Part shown: piece after piece, positions 53,194-62,173 of the stretch
Layout of the letters: the number at the start of each line of letters is the position of its first letter
Position numbering within the stretch: the first letter of the stretch is position 1
NCBI RefSeq assembly: GCF_036108815.1
Contig: NZ_CP107985.1
Location: 2,604,001-2,668,000, forward strand
Length of the DNA stretch: 64,000 bases
From: Streptomyces sp. NBC_00353
GTDB lineage: Bacteria > Actinomycetota > Actinomycetes > Streptomycetales > Streptomycetaceae
Reading direction: 5' to 3'
Notes under the pieces: model-generated
Databases searched by the model: none
Told to the model about the DNA's origin: nothing
What the model saw: the letters and a program-made list of their open reading frames with translations, nothing else
Program-made: the position numbers and the translations under genes

Positions 53194-55206
53194 ATGAGCG
53201 GGCGTCAGAAGGACCGCCCGTGGCTCATGCGGACGTACGCCGGCCACTCGACCGCCGAGGCGTCCAACGAGCTCTACCGGCGCAACCTCGCCAAGGGCCA
53301 GACCGGTCTGTCGGTCGCCTTCGACCTGCCGACCCAGACGGGTTACGACCCCGACCACATCCTCGCCCGCGGCGAGGTCGGCCGGGTCGGCGTGCCCGTC
53401 TCGCACCTCGGTGACATGCGGCGGCTGTTCCAGGACATCCCGCTGGAGCAGATGAACACCTCGATGACGATCAACGCCACCGCGATGTGGCTGCTGGCGC
53501 TCTATCAGGTGGTCGCCGAGGAGCAGGGCGCCGACGCCACGAAGCTCCAGGGCACGACGCAGAACGACATCGTCAAGGAGTACCTCTCGCGCGGGACGCA
53601 TGTCTTCCCGCCCGGTCCCTCGCTGCGGCTGACCACCGACATGATCACGTACACGGTCAACCACATACCGAAGTGGAACCCGATCAACATCTGCAGCTAT
53701 CACCTGCAGGAGGCGGGGGCCACTCCGGTCCAGGAGATCGCGTACGCCATGTCGACGGCGATCGCCGTGCTCGACGCGGTCCGTGACTCCGGGCAGGTGC
53801 CCGAGGAGAAGTTCGGCGATGTCGTCGCCCGTATCTCCTTCTTCGTGAACGCGGGCGTCCGCTTCATCGAGGAGATGTGCAAGATGCGCGCCTTCGGCCG
53901 CATCTGGGATCAGGTCACCCGCGAGCGGTACGGCATCACCGACGCCAAGCAGCGCCGGTTCCGCTACGGCGTCCAGGTCAACTCCCTCGGGCTGACCGAG
54001 GCGCAGCCGGAGAACAACGTCCAGCGCATCGTCCTGGAGATGCTGGCGGTCACCCTCTCCAAGGACGCCCGCGCCCGGGCCGTCCAGCTGCCCGCCTGGA
54101 ACGAGGCGCTGGGGCTCCCCCGGCCCTGGGACCAGCAGTGGTCGCTCCGGATCCAGCAGGTTCTCGCGCACGAGAGCGATCTGCTGGAGTACGAGGACAT
54201 CTTCGCGGGTTCGCATGTGATCGAGGCCAAGGTGGACGCCCTGGTCACCGAGTCGCTCGCGGAGATCGACCGGATCCAGCAGATGGGCGGCGCCATGGCG
54301 GCCGTCGAGTCCGGCTACCTCAAGTCGGAGCTGGTCTCCTCGCACGCACAGCGGCGGGCCCGCATCGAGGGCGGCGAGGAGAAGATCGTAGGCGTCAACA
54401 TCTACGAGACGACCGAGCCGAACCCGCTCACCGCGGACCTCGACGGCGCGATCATGACGGTCGACCCGGCCAACGAGGCCAGGGTGGTCGCGGCGCTCCA
54501 CGAGTGGCGCGACAACCGTGACGAGGCGCGCGCCTCCGAGGCACTGGCGGCGCTGAAGAAGGCCGCGGCCGGCACCGACAACATGATGGAAGCGACCGTG
54601 GAGTGCGCCCGCGCGGGTGTCACCACCGGCGAGTGGTCGTGGGCGCTGCGCGACGTGTTCGGCGAGTTCCGGGCCCCGACGGGCGTCTCGTCCGCACCGG
54701 TCGCGGTGACCGCGGAGGCGGGAACGCCGCTCGCCCTGGTCCGCGAGAAGGTCGCCCGCACCGCCGGCGACCTCGGCACCGGACGGCTGCGGCTGCTGGT
54801 CGGCAAGCCGGGCCTGGACGGGCACTCCAACGGCGCCGAGCAGATCGCCGTACGGGCCCGTGACGCCGGGTTCGAGGTCGTCTACCAGGGGATCCGACTG
54901 ACCCCCGAACAGATCGTCTCGGCCGCGCTCGCCGAGGACGTGCACTGCGTCGGTCTGTCGATCCTGTCCGGCTCGCACGCCGAGCTGGTGCCGGACGTGC
55001 TGAACCGGCTGCGCGAAGCCGGCGCCAACGACATACCCGTCATCGCGGGCGGGATCATTCCGCCCGCCGACGCCACCGCGCTGATCGAGGCGGGCGTCGC
55101 CGCCGTATTCACCCCGAAGGACTTCGGCATCACGGAGATCATCGGCCGTATCGTCGACGAGATCCGGAAAGCGAACAAGCTCGACCCTCTGGAGGTCCCC
55201 GCATGA
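53194..55206 (+). CDS. ecm: ethylmalonyl-CoA mutase
   Basis: A 670-residue adenosylcobalamin-dependent mutase that turns ethylmalonyl-CoA into methylsuccinyl-CoA. The N-terminal barrel has RTYAGHSTAEASNELYRRNL and LSVAFDLPTQTGYDPDH, and the C-terminal cobalamin domain has the base-off motif GKPGLDGHSNGAEQIA (DxHxxG). Single-chain fused subunits and position between ccr and a malyl-CoA lyase distinguish it from methylmalonyl-CoA mutase; this assignment is from context as both families are similar. The stop overlaps the next start by four bases. It was formerly called meaA in streptomycetes. Confidence 0.93.
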   Translation: MSGRQKDRPWLMRTYAGHSTAEASNELYRRNLAKGQTGLSVAFDLPTQTGYDPDHILARGEVGRVGVPVSHLGDMRRLFQDIPLEQMNTSMTINATAMWLLALYQVVAEEQGADATKLQGTTQNDIVKEYLSRGTHVFPPGPSLRLTTDMITYTVNHIPKWNPINICSYHLQEAGATPVQEIAYAMSTAIAVLDAVRDSGQVPEEKFGDVVARISFFVNAGVRFIEEMCKMRAFGRIWDQVTRERYGITDAKQRRFRYGVQVNSLGLTEAQPENNVQRIVLEMLAVTLSKDARARAVQLPAWNEALGLPRPWDQQWSLRIQQVLAHESDLLEYEDIFAGSHVIEAKVDALVTESLAEIDRIQQMGGAMAAVESGYLKSELVSSHAQRRARIEGGEEKIVGVNIYETTEPNPLTADLDGAIMTVDPANEARVVAALHEWRDNRDEARASEALAALKKAAAGTDNMMEATVECARAGVTTGEWSWALRDVFGEFRAPTGVSSAPVAVTAEAGTPLALVREKVARTAGDLGTGRLRLLVGKPGLDGHSNGAEQIAVRARDAGFEVVYQGIRLTPEQIVSAALAEDVHCVGLSILSGSHAELVPDVLNRLREAGANDIPVIAGGIIPPADATALIEAGVAAVFTPKDFGITEIIGRIVDEIRKANKLDPLEVPA

Positions 55207-56168
55207 CCCAGCCCGTGAACCGTCTGCGTCCGCGTCGCTCCTGCCTGGCTGTGCCGGGCTCGAACCCGCGGTTCCTGGAGAAGGCCCAGGGCCTCCCGGC
55301 CGACCAGGTCTTCCTGGACCTCGAGGACGCCTGCGCCCCGCTCGCCAAGGAGGGCGCCCGGCACCACATCGTCGACGCGCTGAACAACGGCGACTGGACG
55401 GGCAAGACCCGGGTCGTGCGCGTCAACGACTGGACGACGCACTGGACGTACCGCGATGTGATCACGGTGGTCGAGGGTGCCGGCCAGAACCTCGACTGCA
55501 TCATGCTGCCGAAGGTCCAGGACGCCCAGCAGGTCATCGCCCTCGATCTGCTGCTCACCCAGATCGAGAAGACCATGGGCTTCGAGGTCGGGAAGATCGG
55601 CATCGAGGCACAGATCGAGAACGCCAAGGGCCTGGTGAACATCGACGACATCGCCGCCGCCTCGCCGCGCCTGGAGACGCTGATCTTCGGCCCGGCCGAC
55701 TTCATGGCATCGATCAACATGAAGACCCTGGTCGTCGGCCAGCAGCCGCCCGGCTACGGCGCGGACGCGTACCACTACATCCTCATGCGCATCCTGATGG
55801 CGGCGCGTACGCACGACCTCCAGGCGATCGACGGTCCGTTCCTGCAGATCCGTGACGTGGACGCGTACCGCGAGGTCGCCGGCCGCGCGGCGGCACTCGG
55901 CTTCGACGGCAAGTGGGTGCTGCACCCCGGCCAGGTCGACGCGGCCAACGAGGTGTTCTCGCCGTCGCAGGAGGACTACGACCACGCCGAGCTGATCCTC
56001 GACGCGTACGAGTGGTGCACCTCGGAGGCGGGCGGCAAGAAGGGTTCGGCGATGCTCGGCGACGAAATGATCGACGAGGCGAGCCGGAAGATGGCCCTGG
56101 TCATCGCGGGCAAGGGCCGCGCGGCCGGTATGCAGCGCACCTCCAAGTTCGAAGCTCCGGAGGCCTGA
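55203..56168 (+). CDS. mcl: malyl-CoA/beta-methylmalyl-CoA lyase-type HpcH/HpaI aldolase
   Basis: A 321-residue lyase of the CitE-like HpcH/HpaI family, splitting beta-methylmalyl-CoA into glyoxylate and propionyl-CoA in the pathway (and possibly malyl-CoA). It has RLRPRRSCLAVPGSNPRFLE at the start, VFLDLEDACAPLAKEGARHH with metal-binding acids, IGIEAQIENAKGLVNIDDIA and FGPADFMASINMKTL, and HPGQVDAANEVFSPSQEDYD. Its ATG overlaps the mutase stop (ATGA), showing translational coupling. A true CitE citrate lyase subunit is unlikely as no other citrate lyase subunits are present. Confidence 0.9.
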   Translation: MTQPVNRLRPRRSCLAVPGSNPRFLEKAQGLPADQVFLDLEDACAPLAKEGARHHIVDALNNGDWTGKTRVVRVNDWTTHWTYRDVITVVEGAGQNLDCIMLPKVQDAQQVIALDLLLTQIEKTMGFEVGKIGIEAQIENAKGLVNIDDIAAASPRLETLIFGPADFMASINMKTLVVGQQPPGYGADAYHYILMRILMAARTHDLQAIDGPFLQIRDVDAYREVAGRAAALGFDGKWVLHPGQVDAANEVFSPSQEDYDHAELILDAYEWCTSEAGGKKGSAMLGDEMIDEASRKMALVIAGKGRAAGMQRTSKFEAPEA

Positions 56169-56170
56169 CC

Positions 56171-56698
56171 ATGCAGTTCGGACGCACCTATGAGGAGTTC
56201 GAGGTCGGTGCGGTGTACAAGCACTGGCCCGGAAAGACGGTCACGGAGTACGACGACCACCTTTTCTGTCTGCTCACCATGAATCATCACCCGCTGCACA
56301 TGGACAGCAACTACGCGGAGAAGACGACCGATTTCGGCAAGAACGTTGTGGTCGGCAACTACATCTACTCGCTGTTGCTCGGCATGTCCGTCCCCGACGT
56401 GTCCGGAAAGGCGATCGCCAACCTGGAGGTCGAGTCGCTCAAGCATGTCGCGCCGACCTTCCACGGCGACACGATCTACGGCGAGACGACCGTCCTCGAC
56501 AAGACTCCGTCAAAGTCCAAGAGTGACCGCGGAATCGTTTACGTGGAGACCAAGGGCTACAAGCAGGACGGAACACTCGTCTGCGTGTTCCGCCGCAAGG
56601 TGATGGTCCCCACCGAGACGTACATCAAGGAGCGCGGCGGCGAGCAGCCCGGCCGCCCGGAGCTGAACCAGCCTTCGCAGAAGAACGTGGAGAAGTAG
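56171..56698 (+). CDS. MaoC-domain hydratase, probable mesaconyl-CoA hydratase
   Basis: A 175-residue hot-dog-fold hydratase. It starts MQFGRTYEEFEVGAVYKHWP, and the catalytic segment is LTMNHHPLHMDSNYAEKTT, then VVVGNYIYSLLLG and AIANLEVESLKHVAPTFHGD. In the ethylmalonyl-CoA pathway the step between methylsuccinyl-CoA dehydrogenase and the lyase is mesaconyl-CoA hydration, so its place in the operon gives the role. Known mesaconyl-CoA hydratases are about twice as long, with two hot-dog units, so this one would work as an oligomer. It begins two bases after the preceding stop. Confidence 0.85.
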   Translation: MQFGRTYEEFEVGAVYKHWPGKTVTEYDDHLFCLLTMNHHPLHMDSNYAEKTTDFGKNVVVGNYIYSLLLGMSVPDVSGKAIANLEVESLKHVAPTFHGDTIYGETTVLDKTPSKSKSDRGIVYVETKGYKQDGTLVCVFRRKVMVPTETYIKERGGEQPGRPELNQPSQKNVEK

Positions 56699-56700
56699 CC

Positions 56701-57906
56701 ATGACGCGACTCGCCCAGACCGCCGGTCTGAACGACATCCAGCAGGAAATCCTCTCCACGGTCCGGGATTTCGTCGACAAGGAGATCATTCCGGTCGCGA
56801 CCCAGCTGGAGCACCGCGACGAGTACCCGACGGAGATCGTCGAGGGGCTCAAGGAACTGGGCCTGTTCGGGCTGATGATCCCCGAGGAGTACGGGGGCCT
56901 GGGTGAGTCGCTTCTCACATACGCGCTCTGCGTGGAGGAAATCGCGCGCGGCTGGATGAGCGTGTCGGGAATCATCAACACGCACTTCATCGTGGCGTAC
57001 ATGCTCAAGCAGCACGGCACCCAGGAACAGAAGGACACGTTCCTGCCGCGGATGGCACTGGGCGAGGTCCGGGGCGCGTTCTCGATGTCCGAGCCGGCAC
57101 TGGGCTCCGACGTCGCGGCGATCACCTCCAAGGGCGTCAGGGACGGCGACGAGTACGTCCTGAACGGCCAGAAGATGTGGCTGACGAACGGCGGTACGTC
57201 CTCGCTCGTCGCCGTGCTGTGCCGAAGTGACGAAGGCCACCCCGAGGGAACGGCCCCGCACAAGTCGATGACGACCTTCCTGGTGGAGAAGGAGCCGGGC
57301 TTCGGCGAGGTCCGGCCGGGGCTCACCATTCCCGGGAAGATCGACAAGATGGGTTACAAGGGCGTCGACACGACGGAACTCATCATGGACGGACTACGCA
57401 TTCCGGCCAATCGTGTACTCGGCGGCACCACCGGCCGAGGGTTTTACCAAATGATGGACGGTGTCGAGGTCGGCCGGGTGAATGTGGCCGCGCGTGGTTG
57501 CGGCGTCGCACAGCGTGCATTCGAGCTGGGCGTCTCCTACGCTCAGCAGCGTCACACCTTCGGAAAGCCGATCGCCCAGCACCAGGCGATCCAGTTCAAG
57601 CTGGCCGAAATGGCCACCAAGGTCGAAGCGGCGCATGCAATGATGGTGAATGCAGCACGCAAAAAGGACTCCGGGGAACGAAACGACCTGGAGGCAGGGA
57701 TGGCGAAGTACCTCGCCTCCGAATACTGCAAGGAAGTCGTCGAGGACGCCTTCCGCATCCACGGCGGTTACGGCTTCTCCAAGGAGTACGAGATCGAGCG
57801 CCTCTACCGGGAGGCCCCGATGCTGCTGATCGGTGAAGGTACCGCCGAAATCCAGAAAATGATCATTGGGCGCCGACTCCTCGAGGAGTACCGGTTCCAG
57901 GGCTGA
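56701..57906 (+). CDS. acyl-CoA dehydrogenase, probable methylsuccinyl-CoA dehydrogenase
   Basis: A 401-residue FAD enzyme. It has the N-terminal helical domain, the middle segment FSMSEPALGSDVAAITSKGV and KMWLTNGGTSSLVAVL, and C-terminal AQQRHTFGKPIAQHQAIQFK and RIHGGYGFSKEYEIERLYRE. In context it oxidises methylsuccinyl-CoA to mesaconyl-CoA, completing the operon. It starts two bases after the MaoC gene. The characterised proteobacterial enzyme is longer, so the exact substrate is inferred. Third positions with A or T are a little more frequent than in neighbours near its end. Confidence 0.88.
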   Translation: MTRLAQTAGLNDIQQEILSTVRDFVDKEIIPVATQLEHRDEYPTEIVEGLKELGLFGLMIPEEYGGLGESLLTYALCVEEIARGWMSVSGIINTHFIVAYMLKQHGTQEQKDTFLPRMALGEVRGAFSMSEPALGSDVAAITSKGVRDGDEYVLNGQKMWLTNGGTSSLVAVLCRSDEGHPEGTAPHKSMTTFLVEKEPGFGEVRPGLTIPGKIDKMGYKGVDTTELIMDGLRIPANRVLGGTTGRGFYQMMDGVEVGRVNVAARGCGVAQRAFELGVSYAQQRHTFGKPIAQHQAIQFKLAEMATKVEAAHAMMVNAARKKDSGERNDLEAGMAKYLASEYCKEVVEDAFRIHGGYGFSKEYEIERLYREAPMLLIGEGTAEIQKMIIGRRLLEEYRFQG

Positions 57907-58087
57907 TCGTCCCCTTCGAGGTGATTTAGCCGCGAAGAAGATCACACCCTGTCATCCTCAGCCGGTGCCTTCCAGCCGTCCGACTCGGCTGTTGGCTTGC
58001 CCAGTTGCGGCTCGCACCCGATAGCATCGCCGGAAAAGCCGCCGTCCCCCGTTGCCAGCGCGGCATCATCCGCTACGAAGGTCATCC

Positions 58088-58735
58088 ATGCCCGACAGCC
58101 AAACCTCTGCATCACGCGGCGGAGTCCGCCTTGCGCGCGGAGCTTCGCCGTGGCTCCTCCCGACCGTCGCCACCGCGGCGCTCAGCCTCACCCGGGCCCG
58201 CAAGTCCGGACGCTGGGCCGCCGTGGCCGTGCCCACCACCGCCCTCGCGGCGGGCATGCTGTGGTTCTTCCGCGACCCCGAGCGCGAGATCACCCAGGGC
58301 CGAGTCATCTCTCCGGCCGACGGTGTGGTGCAGAGCATCATGCCGTGGAAGGACGGGCGCACCCGCGTCGCGATCTTCATGAGCCCGTTGAATGTTCACG
58401 TCAACCGCGCGCCCCTGGCCGGCACGGTGACATCGGTCGAGCACATCCCCGGTGGGTTCGTCCCGGCGTTCAACAAGGAGAGCGAGAACAACGAGCGCGT
58501 TGTCTGGCACTTCGACACCGAGCTCGGTGACATCGAGATGGTGCAGATCGCGGGTGCGGTTGCCCGTCGCATCGTCCCGTACATCCCGCAGGGCACGAAG
58601 GTGGAGCAGGGCGAGCGCATCGGCCTGATCCGCTTCGGCTCCCGGGTCGACATCTACCTTCCGGAAGGTATCGATGTCGCGGTCGAGGTCGGCCAGGCCA
58701 CCACCGCGGGGGTGACTCGAATTGACCGTGATTGA
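58088..58735 (+). CDS. psd: phosphatidylserine decarboxylase
   Basis: A 215-residue membrane-associated proenzyme that makes phosphatidylethanolamine from phosphatidylserine. After a basic N-terminus two short hydrophobic segments occur (SPWLLPTVATAALSL and AVAVPTTALAAGMLWFF), then DPEREITQGRVISPADGVVQ and FMSPLNVHVNRAPLAGTV. The self-cleavage site is in LIRFGSRVDIYLP, where the GS pair becomes the pyruvoyl group, as in the short actinomycete type. The ATG follows GAAGG. Its 3' end overlaps pssA by 14 bases. It is 181 bases downstream of the acyl-CoA dehydrogenase gene and probably transcribed separately. Confidence 0.93.
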   Translation: MPDSQTSASRGGVRLARGASPWLLPTVATAALSLTRARKSGRWAAVAVPTTALAAGMLWFFRDPEREITQGRVISPADGVVQSIMPWKDGRTRVAIFMSPLNVHVNRAPLAGTVTSVEHIPGGFVPAFNKESENNERVVWHFDTELGDIEMVQIAGAVARRIVPYIPQGTKVEQGERIGLIRFGSRVDIYLPEGIDVAVEVGQATTAGVTRIDRD

Positions 58736-59576
58736 TCCCGACACACAGGCCGGCTGGGTGCCGGAGGCCGAGGCCGAGGACGACGTCGAGGACATGCCGC
58801 TCTCTCTGCGGCTGTCGATAGCGGACACCCTCACTCTCGGTAACGCCACGTGCGGTTTCATGGCGGTGTACTTCACCACCACGGGGATCCTCATCCCGCA
58901 CCTCACGGGCAGCGACGAGAGCGGCATGGCCCGGCACTCCGCGGCCACCGCCGTGATCCTGATGCTCCTCGCCGCGGTCTTCGACCTCTTCGACGGGCTG
59001 GTGGCGCGCAAGCTCCGCAGCTCGCCGATGGGCGCGGAGCTGGACAACCTCTCGGACCTGATCAGCTTCGGCCTCGCCCCGGCGTACTTCGTACTCGTGT
59101 ACGGCATGGTCGCGGACGACGCACACCAGAGGGTGTCGGCGCTCGCGGCGATCGTCGTGCTGCTGGCCGTGGTGCTGAGACTGGCCAGATTCTCCTGCGT
59201 GACCATGAAGGACGGCATGTTCCAGGGCATGCCGAGCCCCTTCGGAGCGCTCACGGTCGTCTCGATCGTCCTCCTGGAGCTGCCCTTCGTACCCACGCTG
59301 CTCGCGATCGTCGGAGTGGCGTGGCTGATGGTCAGCCGGGTCGAGTACCCGAAGCCGCGGGGTGTCCTCGCGGTGGCCATGCTCAGCTGGATCGTCGGCG
59401 CGATGGGACTGCTCGCCGCCTGGGCGTTCGACGCCCCCGGCGGTCAGCTGCTCCTGCAGACCGGCTGCGCGCTGCAGGTGGTCCTGGGAGCGGTCATCCC
59501 GCTCTTCGCGACGGCACGGCGGGTGAACACCTTCCGCGACAACCGACGCGAGGCACGGGCGGCTCAGCTGCCCTAG
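58722..59576 (+). CDS. pssA: CDP-diacylglycerol-serine O-phosphatidyltransferase
   Basis: A 284-residue integral membrane enzyme joining serine to CDP-diacylglycerol. The CDP-alcohol phosphatidyltransferase signature is FDGLVARKLRSSPMGAELDN followed by LSD, with all conserved Asp, Gly, Ala and Arg residues; between AR and G there are seven residues rather than the usual eight. Several helices follow (LLAVVVLRLARFS, LLEL PFVPTLLAIVGVAW region, and others). The start is a TTG at 58722 with GGGGGTGA upstream and overlaps psd by 14 bases, indicating coupling. A perfect terminator follows. Confidence 0.92.
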   Translation: MTVIDPDTQAGWVPEAEAEDDVEDMPLSLRLSIADTLTLGNATCGFMAVYFTTTGILIPHLTGSDESGMARHSAATAVILMLLAAVFDLFDGLVARKLRSSPMGAELDNLSDLISFGLAPAYFVLVYGMVADDAHQRVSALAAIVVLLAVVLRLARFSCVTMKDGMFQGMPSPFGALTVVSIVLLELPFVPTLLAIVGVAWLMVSRVEYPKPRGVLAVAMLSWIVGAMGLLAAWAFDAPGGQLLLQTGCALQVVLGAVIPLFATARRVNTFRDNRREARAAQLP

Positions 59577-59596
59577 CGGTACAGCACAAGACGTAC

Positions 59597-59631
59597 GAGG
59601 GCCCGGGTGCTTCCCCAGCACCCGGGCCCTC
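59597..59631 (+). terminator. terminator of psd-pssA
   Basis: Perfect 15-base stem GAGGGCCCGGGTGCT / AGCACCCGGGCCCTC with a 5-base loop, 20 bases after pssA. It also lies downstream of the convergent phosphatase gene. Confidence 0.88.
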
Positions 59632-59725
59632 CTGCATGTCCTACGGCACCCGTGACGAGCAGCCACCGCCGCGATCGGGGCCCGGGCCCTCGTGCGTGCC
59701 CCGTGTCCTGTGCGGGCGGCCCCCG

Positions 59726-62173
59726 CTACGCCGGGTCCCAGCGGGCGGCGAGCAGGAGCGCGATGTCGTCGGGCCGGTCTGACTCCTGCTTCGCCTCCCG
59801 GATGACCAGGTCCGCCATGTCGGCGAGCGACGGCACATCGGCTCGCTCGATCGTGGAGCGCAGCCGTTCGATGCCCAGATCGATGTCGGCCCCTGCCTGC
59901 TCGACCAGTCCGTCGGTGAACAGTGCCAGGATCGCGCCGGGGTCCAGGAGGAAGTCGCTGACCGGGTAGGACGCACGGGGGGCGACACCGAGCACGATGC
60001 CGCCTGGCAGGTCCAGGACCTCGGTCGTGTGGTCGGGATGGCGGAGCAGGGGCTGCGGGTGCCCGGCCCGGACCGCCTGGGTCCGGCCGGTGACGGGGTC
60101 GAGGACGACGTAGCAGCAGCTGGCGATCTGGCCGGGGTCGAGGTCGATGAGCAGCCGGTTGGTGCCGCTCACCACCTCCTGCGGATCGTGCCCGCTGAGA
60201 GCGAAGGCCCTTACCGCGCTGCGCAGTTGGCCCATGGTCGCGGCCGCGGCGACTCCATGCCCCTGGACGTCCCCGACGATCAGGGCCAGGCCGCGCTCCG
60301 TCTCGACGACGTCGTACCAGTCGCCTCCGATATCCATGCCCTGGGTGCCGGCGAGATACCTCCCGGCGGTGTCGACGTGTTCGAGTACGGGCAGCCGGTG
60401 CGGCAGCAGGGCGTTCTGCAGGCCACGGGCCAGGGCGGATTCCGTGTCGTATCGCTGGGCCCGCTGGAGGGACTGGGCGATGAGGCCGGCGAGCGCGGTG
60501 AGGACCGTGCGTTCCTCGGGGGTGAAGCCGCGCGGGTGGTCGAAGCCGAGGATGCAGGAGCCGACGGGCCGCCCGGACGCGATCAGCGGCAGGAACGCGC
60601 GGGCGCCGACGTCGGCGTCCAGGGGGATGCCGGGGTAGGCGGCGGCCAGGTGCTGCATGGACTCGAAGAAGATCGGGCGGCCGGTGGTGAGCGTCTCGAC
60701 GCCGGGCAGGTGGGCAGTGAGGGACACCCCGTCGAAGCGGTCCAGGAAGCCCTGCGGGAAGCCGGTCTCCCAGGCCAGGTAGAGGTGCCGCTCGTTCAGC
60801 AGGTAGATGGCCAGTTGCCTGCCGCCGAACGCGGGCAGCAGTTCCTCAGTGACCACCACCGAGACCTGGCGTGCCGTGACGGCCTCCGTCAGCGCGATGG
60901 CGAGGGCGACCGGCCGGTAGAGCGCGGACGCCCGGTCGGCCGGGGAGCCGAGCCCCACGCCCGGCGTGACGACGGACCCCGGAGTATAGGCCGGCTCCGT
61001 GGCGGCGAGCGTGGCTGTCACTCCGTCGCGGCCCGGGTACAGGGACACCGACAGCCAGTCGTCGGCGTCGCGCCGCGCGAGGAAGTGCACCGGGTCGTGG
61101 GAGAGCAGCGCGGCCCGGTGGTGGTCGTCGTACGCGGGGTGTCCGAACCACGGCAGGACCTCCCACAGGACGCGTCCGACCAGGTCGGCGCCTGCCCGGT
61201 CGAGCAGCTCCTCCGCGAGAGGGTTGACGTAGGTGATCCGTCCGAGCCGGTCGAACGACATGATGCCGCGCGGCAGCCGGTCGGCCGCCTCCCCGACGAT
61301 CGCTCCGGCGCCGAGGTCGACGAGGAAGCCGGTGAGACGACCGGCCGCGCCGTCACCGGGCGGCCCGGTCCGGCGGCTGGAGAGTTCGAGGAAGTTCGTC
61401 CGGCCGTCGGGGCCGCGCAGCCGCAACCGGCGTACGACCGGGCCGGGCGATCCGGCCGCCCGGCGGGCGACGGCGCACAGCCCGCACACGTCCTCCGGGG
61501 CCAACAGCGCCGTCAGCGCGTCGATGGTGCCCGCGAACTGTGCGGGATCCGTGGCGAGGATCGCGCACAGCTCCGCGTCCGCGTCGACGGCGCCCGTGTC
61601 GAGGTCCCACTCGAAGTGTCCGATCCTGACCGATGGTGCGACGGCCGAGGGCAGCTGGACGGGTACCGGCTCACCGTCCCACACGACCTGGGTGCCCTCG
61701 CCCGCCAGCTCCGCGAGGTCGGTGCCGAGCTGCCGGGCCACGTGCTCAAGACTGTGCCGGTGGGCCGACGACACCGGCTTCCCGGGGGTGGCCGGGCGCA
61801 GCACCGCCAGGACCCCGAACCTCTCGGGGCCGCCGATCGGCACGAACAGCGACCCGAACGGGAACGGCAGGCCCGCCATCAGCTGCGGGAAGCGGCGCAT
61901 GGCCTCCTCGGCATCGGGGAGCATGATCGACCGGTGCGAGCGGTAGGACTCACACACCGGGAAGGGCCGGTTCACATGCATGCGCCACCAGGGGCGGAAC
62001 AGCCGACCCGGCAGCCCCGCGAGCACCGCGAGCCGCAGCATCTCAGGGTTCCCGGAGCGTAGATATACGCCGCCGGCGTACCCGCCGACGGACTCGACCG
62101 CGCTCACTGCGGCCTGCGCGAGCGCCAGCGAGAGTTCGCCCGGCACTCGGCCGCCGTTCGCCGCCCCGGGCAC
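59726..62173 (-). CDS. GAF-PAS-PAS-GAF-PP2C (SpoIIE/RsbU-type) phosphatase
   Basis: An 815-residue cytoplasmic sensor phosphatase. An N-terminal GAF-like domain (about 10-165) is followed by PAS-like regions (about 185-300 and 305-415; LPRGIMSFDRLGRITYVNPL marks the second), another GAF (about 440-585) with FLPLIASGRPVGSCILGFDH, and a PP2C domain (about 600-810) with MDIGGDWYDVVETE, IVGDVQGHGVAAAAT and DDIALLLAARW. It lacks the ATPase domain. The GTG at 62173 follows GAAGGCGGG and fits the domain start; a TTG at 62281 would give a longer form. It is divergent from a glucanase gene, with 377 bases between. Target unknown. Confidence 0.88.
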   Translation of the reverse strand: MPGAANGGRVPGELSLALAQAAVSAVESVGGYAGGVYLRSGNPEMLRLAVLAGLPGRLFRPWWRMHVNRPFPVCESYRSHRSIMLPDAEEAMRRFPQLMAGLPFPFGSLFVPIGGPERFGVLAVLRPATPGKPVSSAHRHSLEHVARQLGTDLAELAGEGTQVVWDGEPVPVQLPSAVAPSVRIGHFEWDLDTGAVDADAELCAILATDPAQFAGTIDALTALLAPEDVCGLCAVARRAAGSPGPVVRRLRLRGPDGRTNFLELSSRRTGPPGDGAAGRLTGFLVDLGAGAIVGEAADRLPRGIMSFDRLGRITYVNPLAEELLDRAGADLVGRVLWEVLPWFGHPAYDDHHRAALLSHDPVHFLARRDADDWLSVSLYPGRDGVTATLAATEPAYTPGSVVTPGVGLGSPADRASALYRPVALAIALTEAVTARQVSVVVTEELLPAFGGRQLAIYLLNERHLYLAWETGFPQGFLDRFDGVSLTAHLPGVETLTTGRPIFFESMQHLAAAYPGIPLDADVGARAFLPLIASGRPVGSCILGFDHPRGFTPEERTVLTALAGLIAQSLQRAQRYDTESALARGLQNALLPHRLPVLEHVDTAGRYLAGTQGMDIGGDWYDVVETERGLALIVGDVQGHGVAAAATMGQLRSAVRAFALSGHDPQEVVSGTNRLLIDLDPGQIASCCYVVLDPVTGRTQAVRAGHPQPLLRHPDHTTEVLDLPGGIVLGVAPRASYPVSDFLLDPGAILALFTDGLVEQAGADIDLGIERLRSTIERADVPSLADMADLVIREAKQESDRPDDIALLLAARWDPA

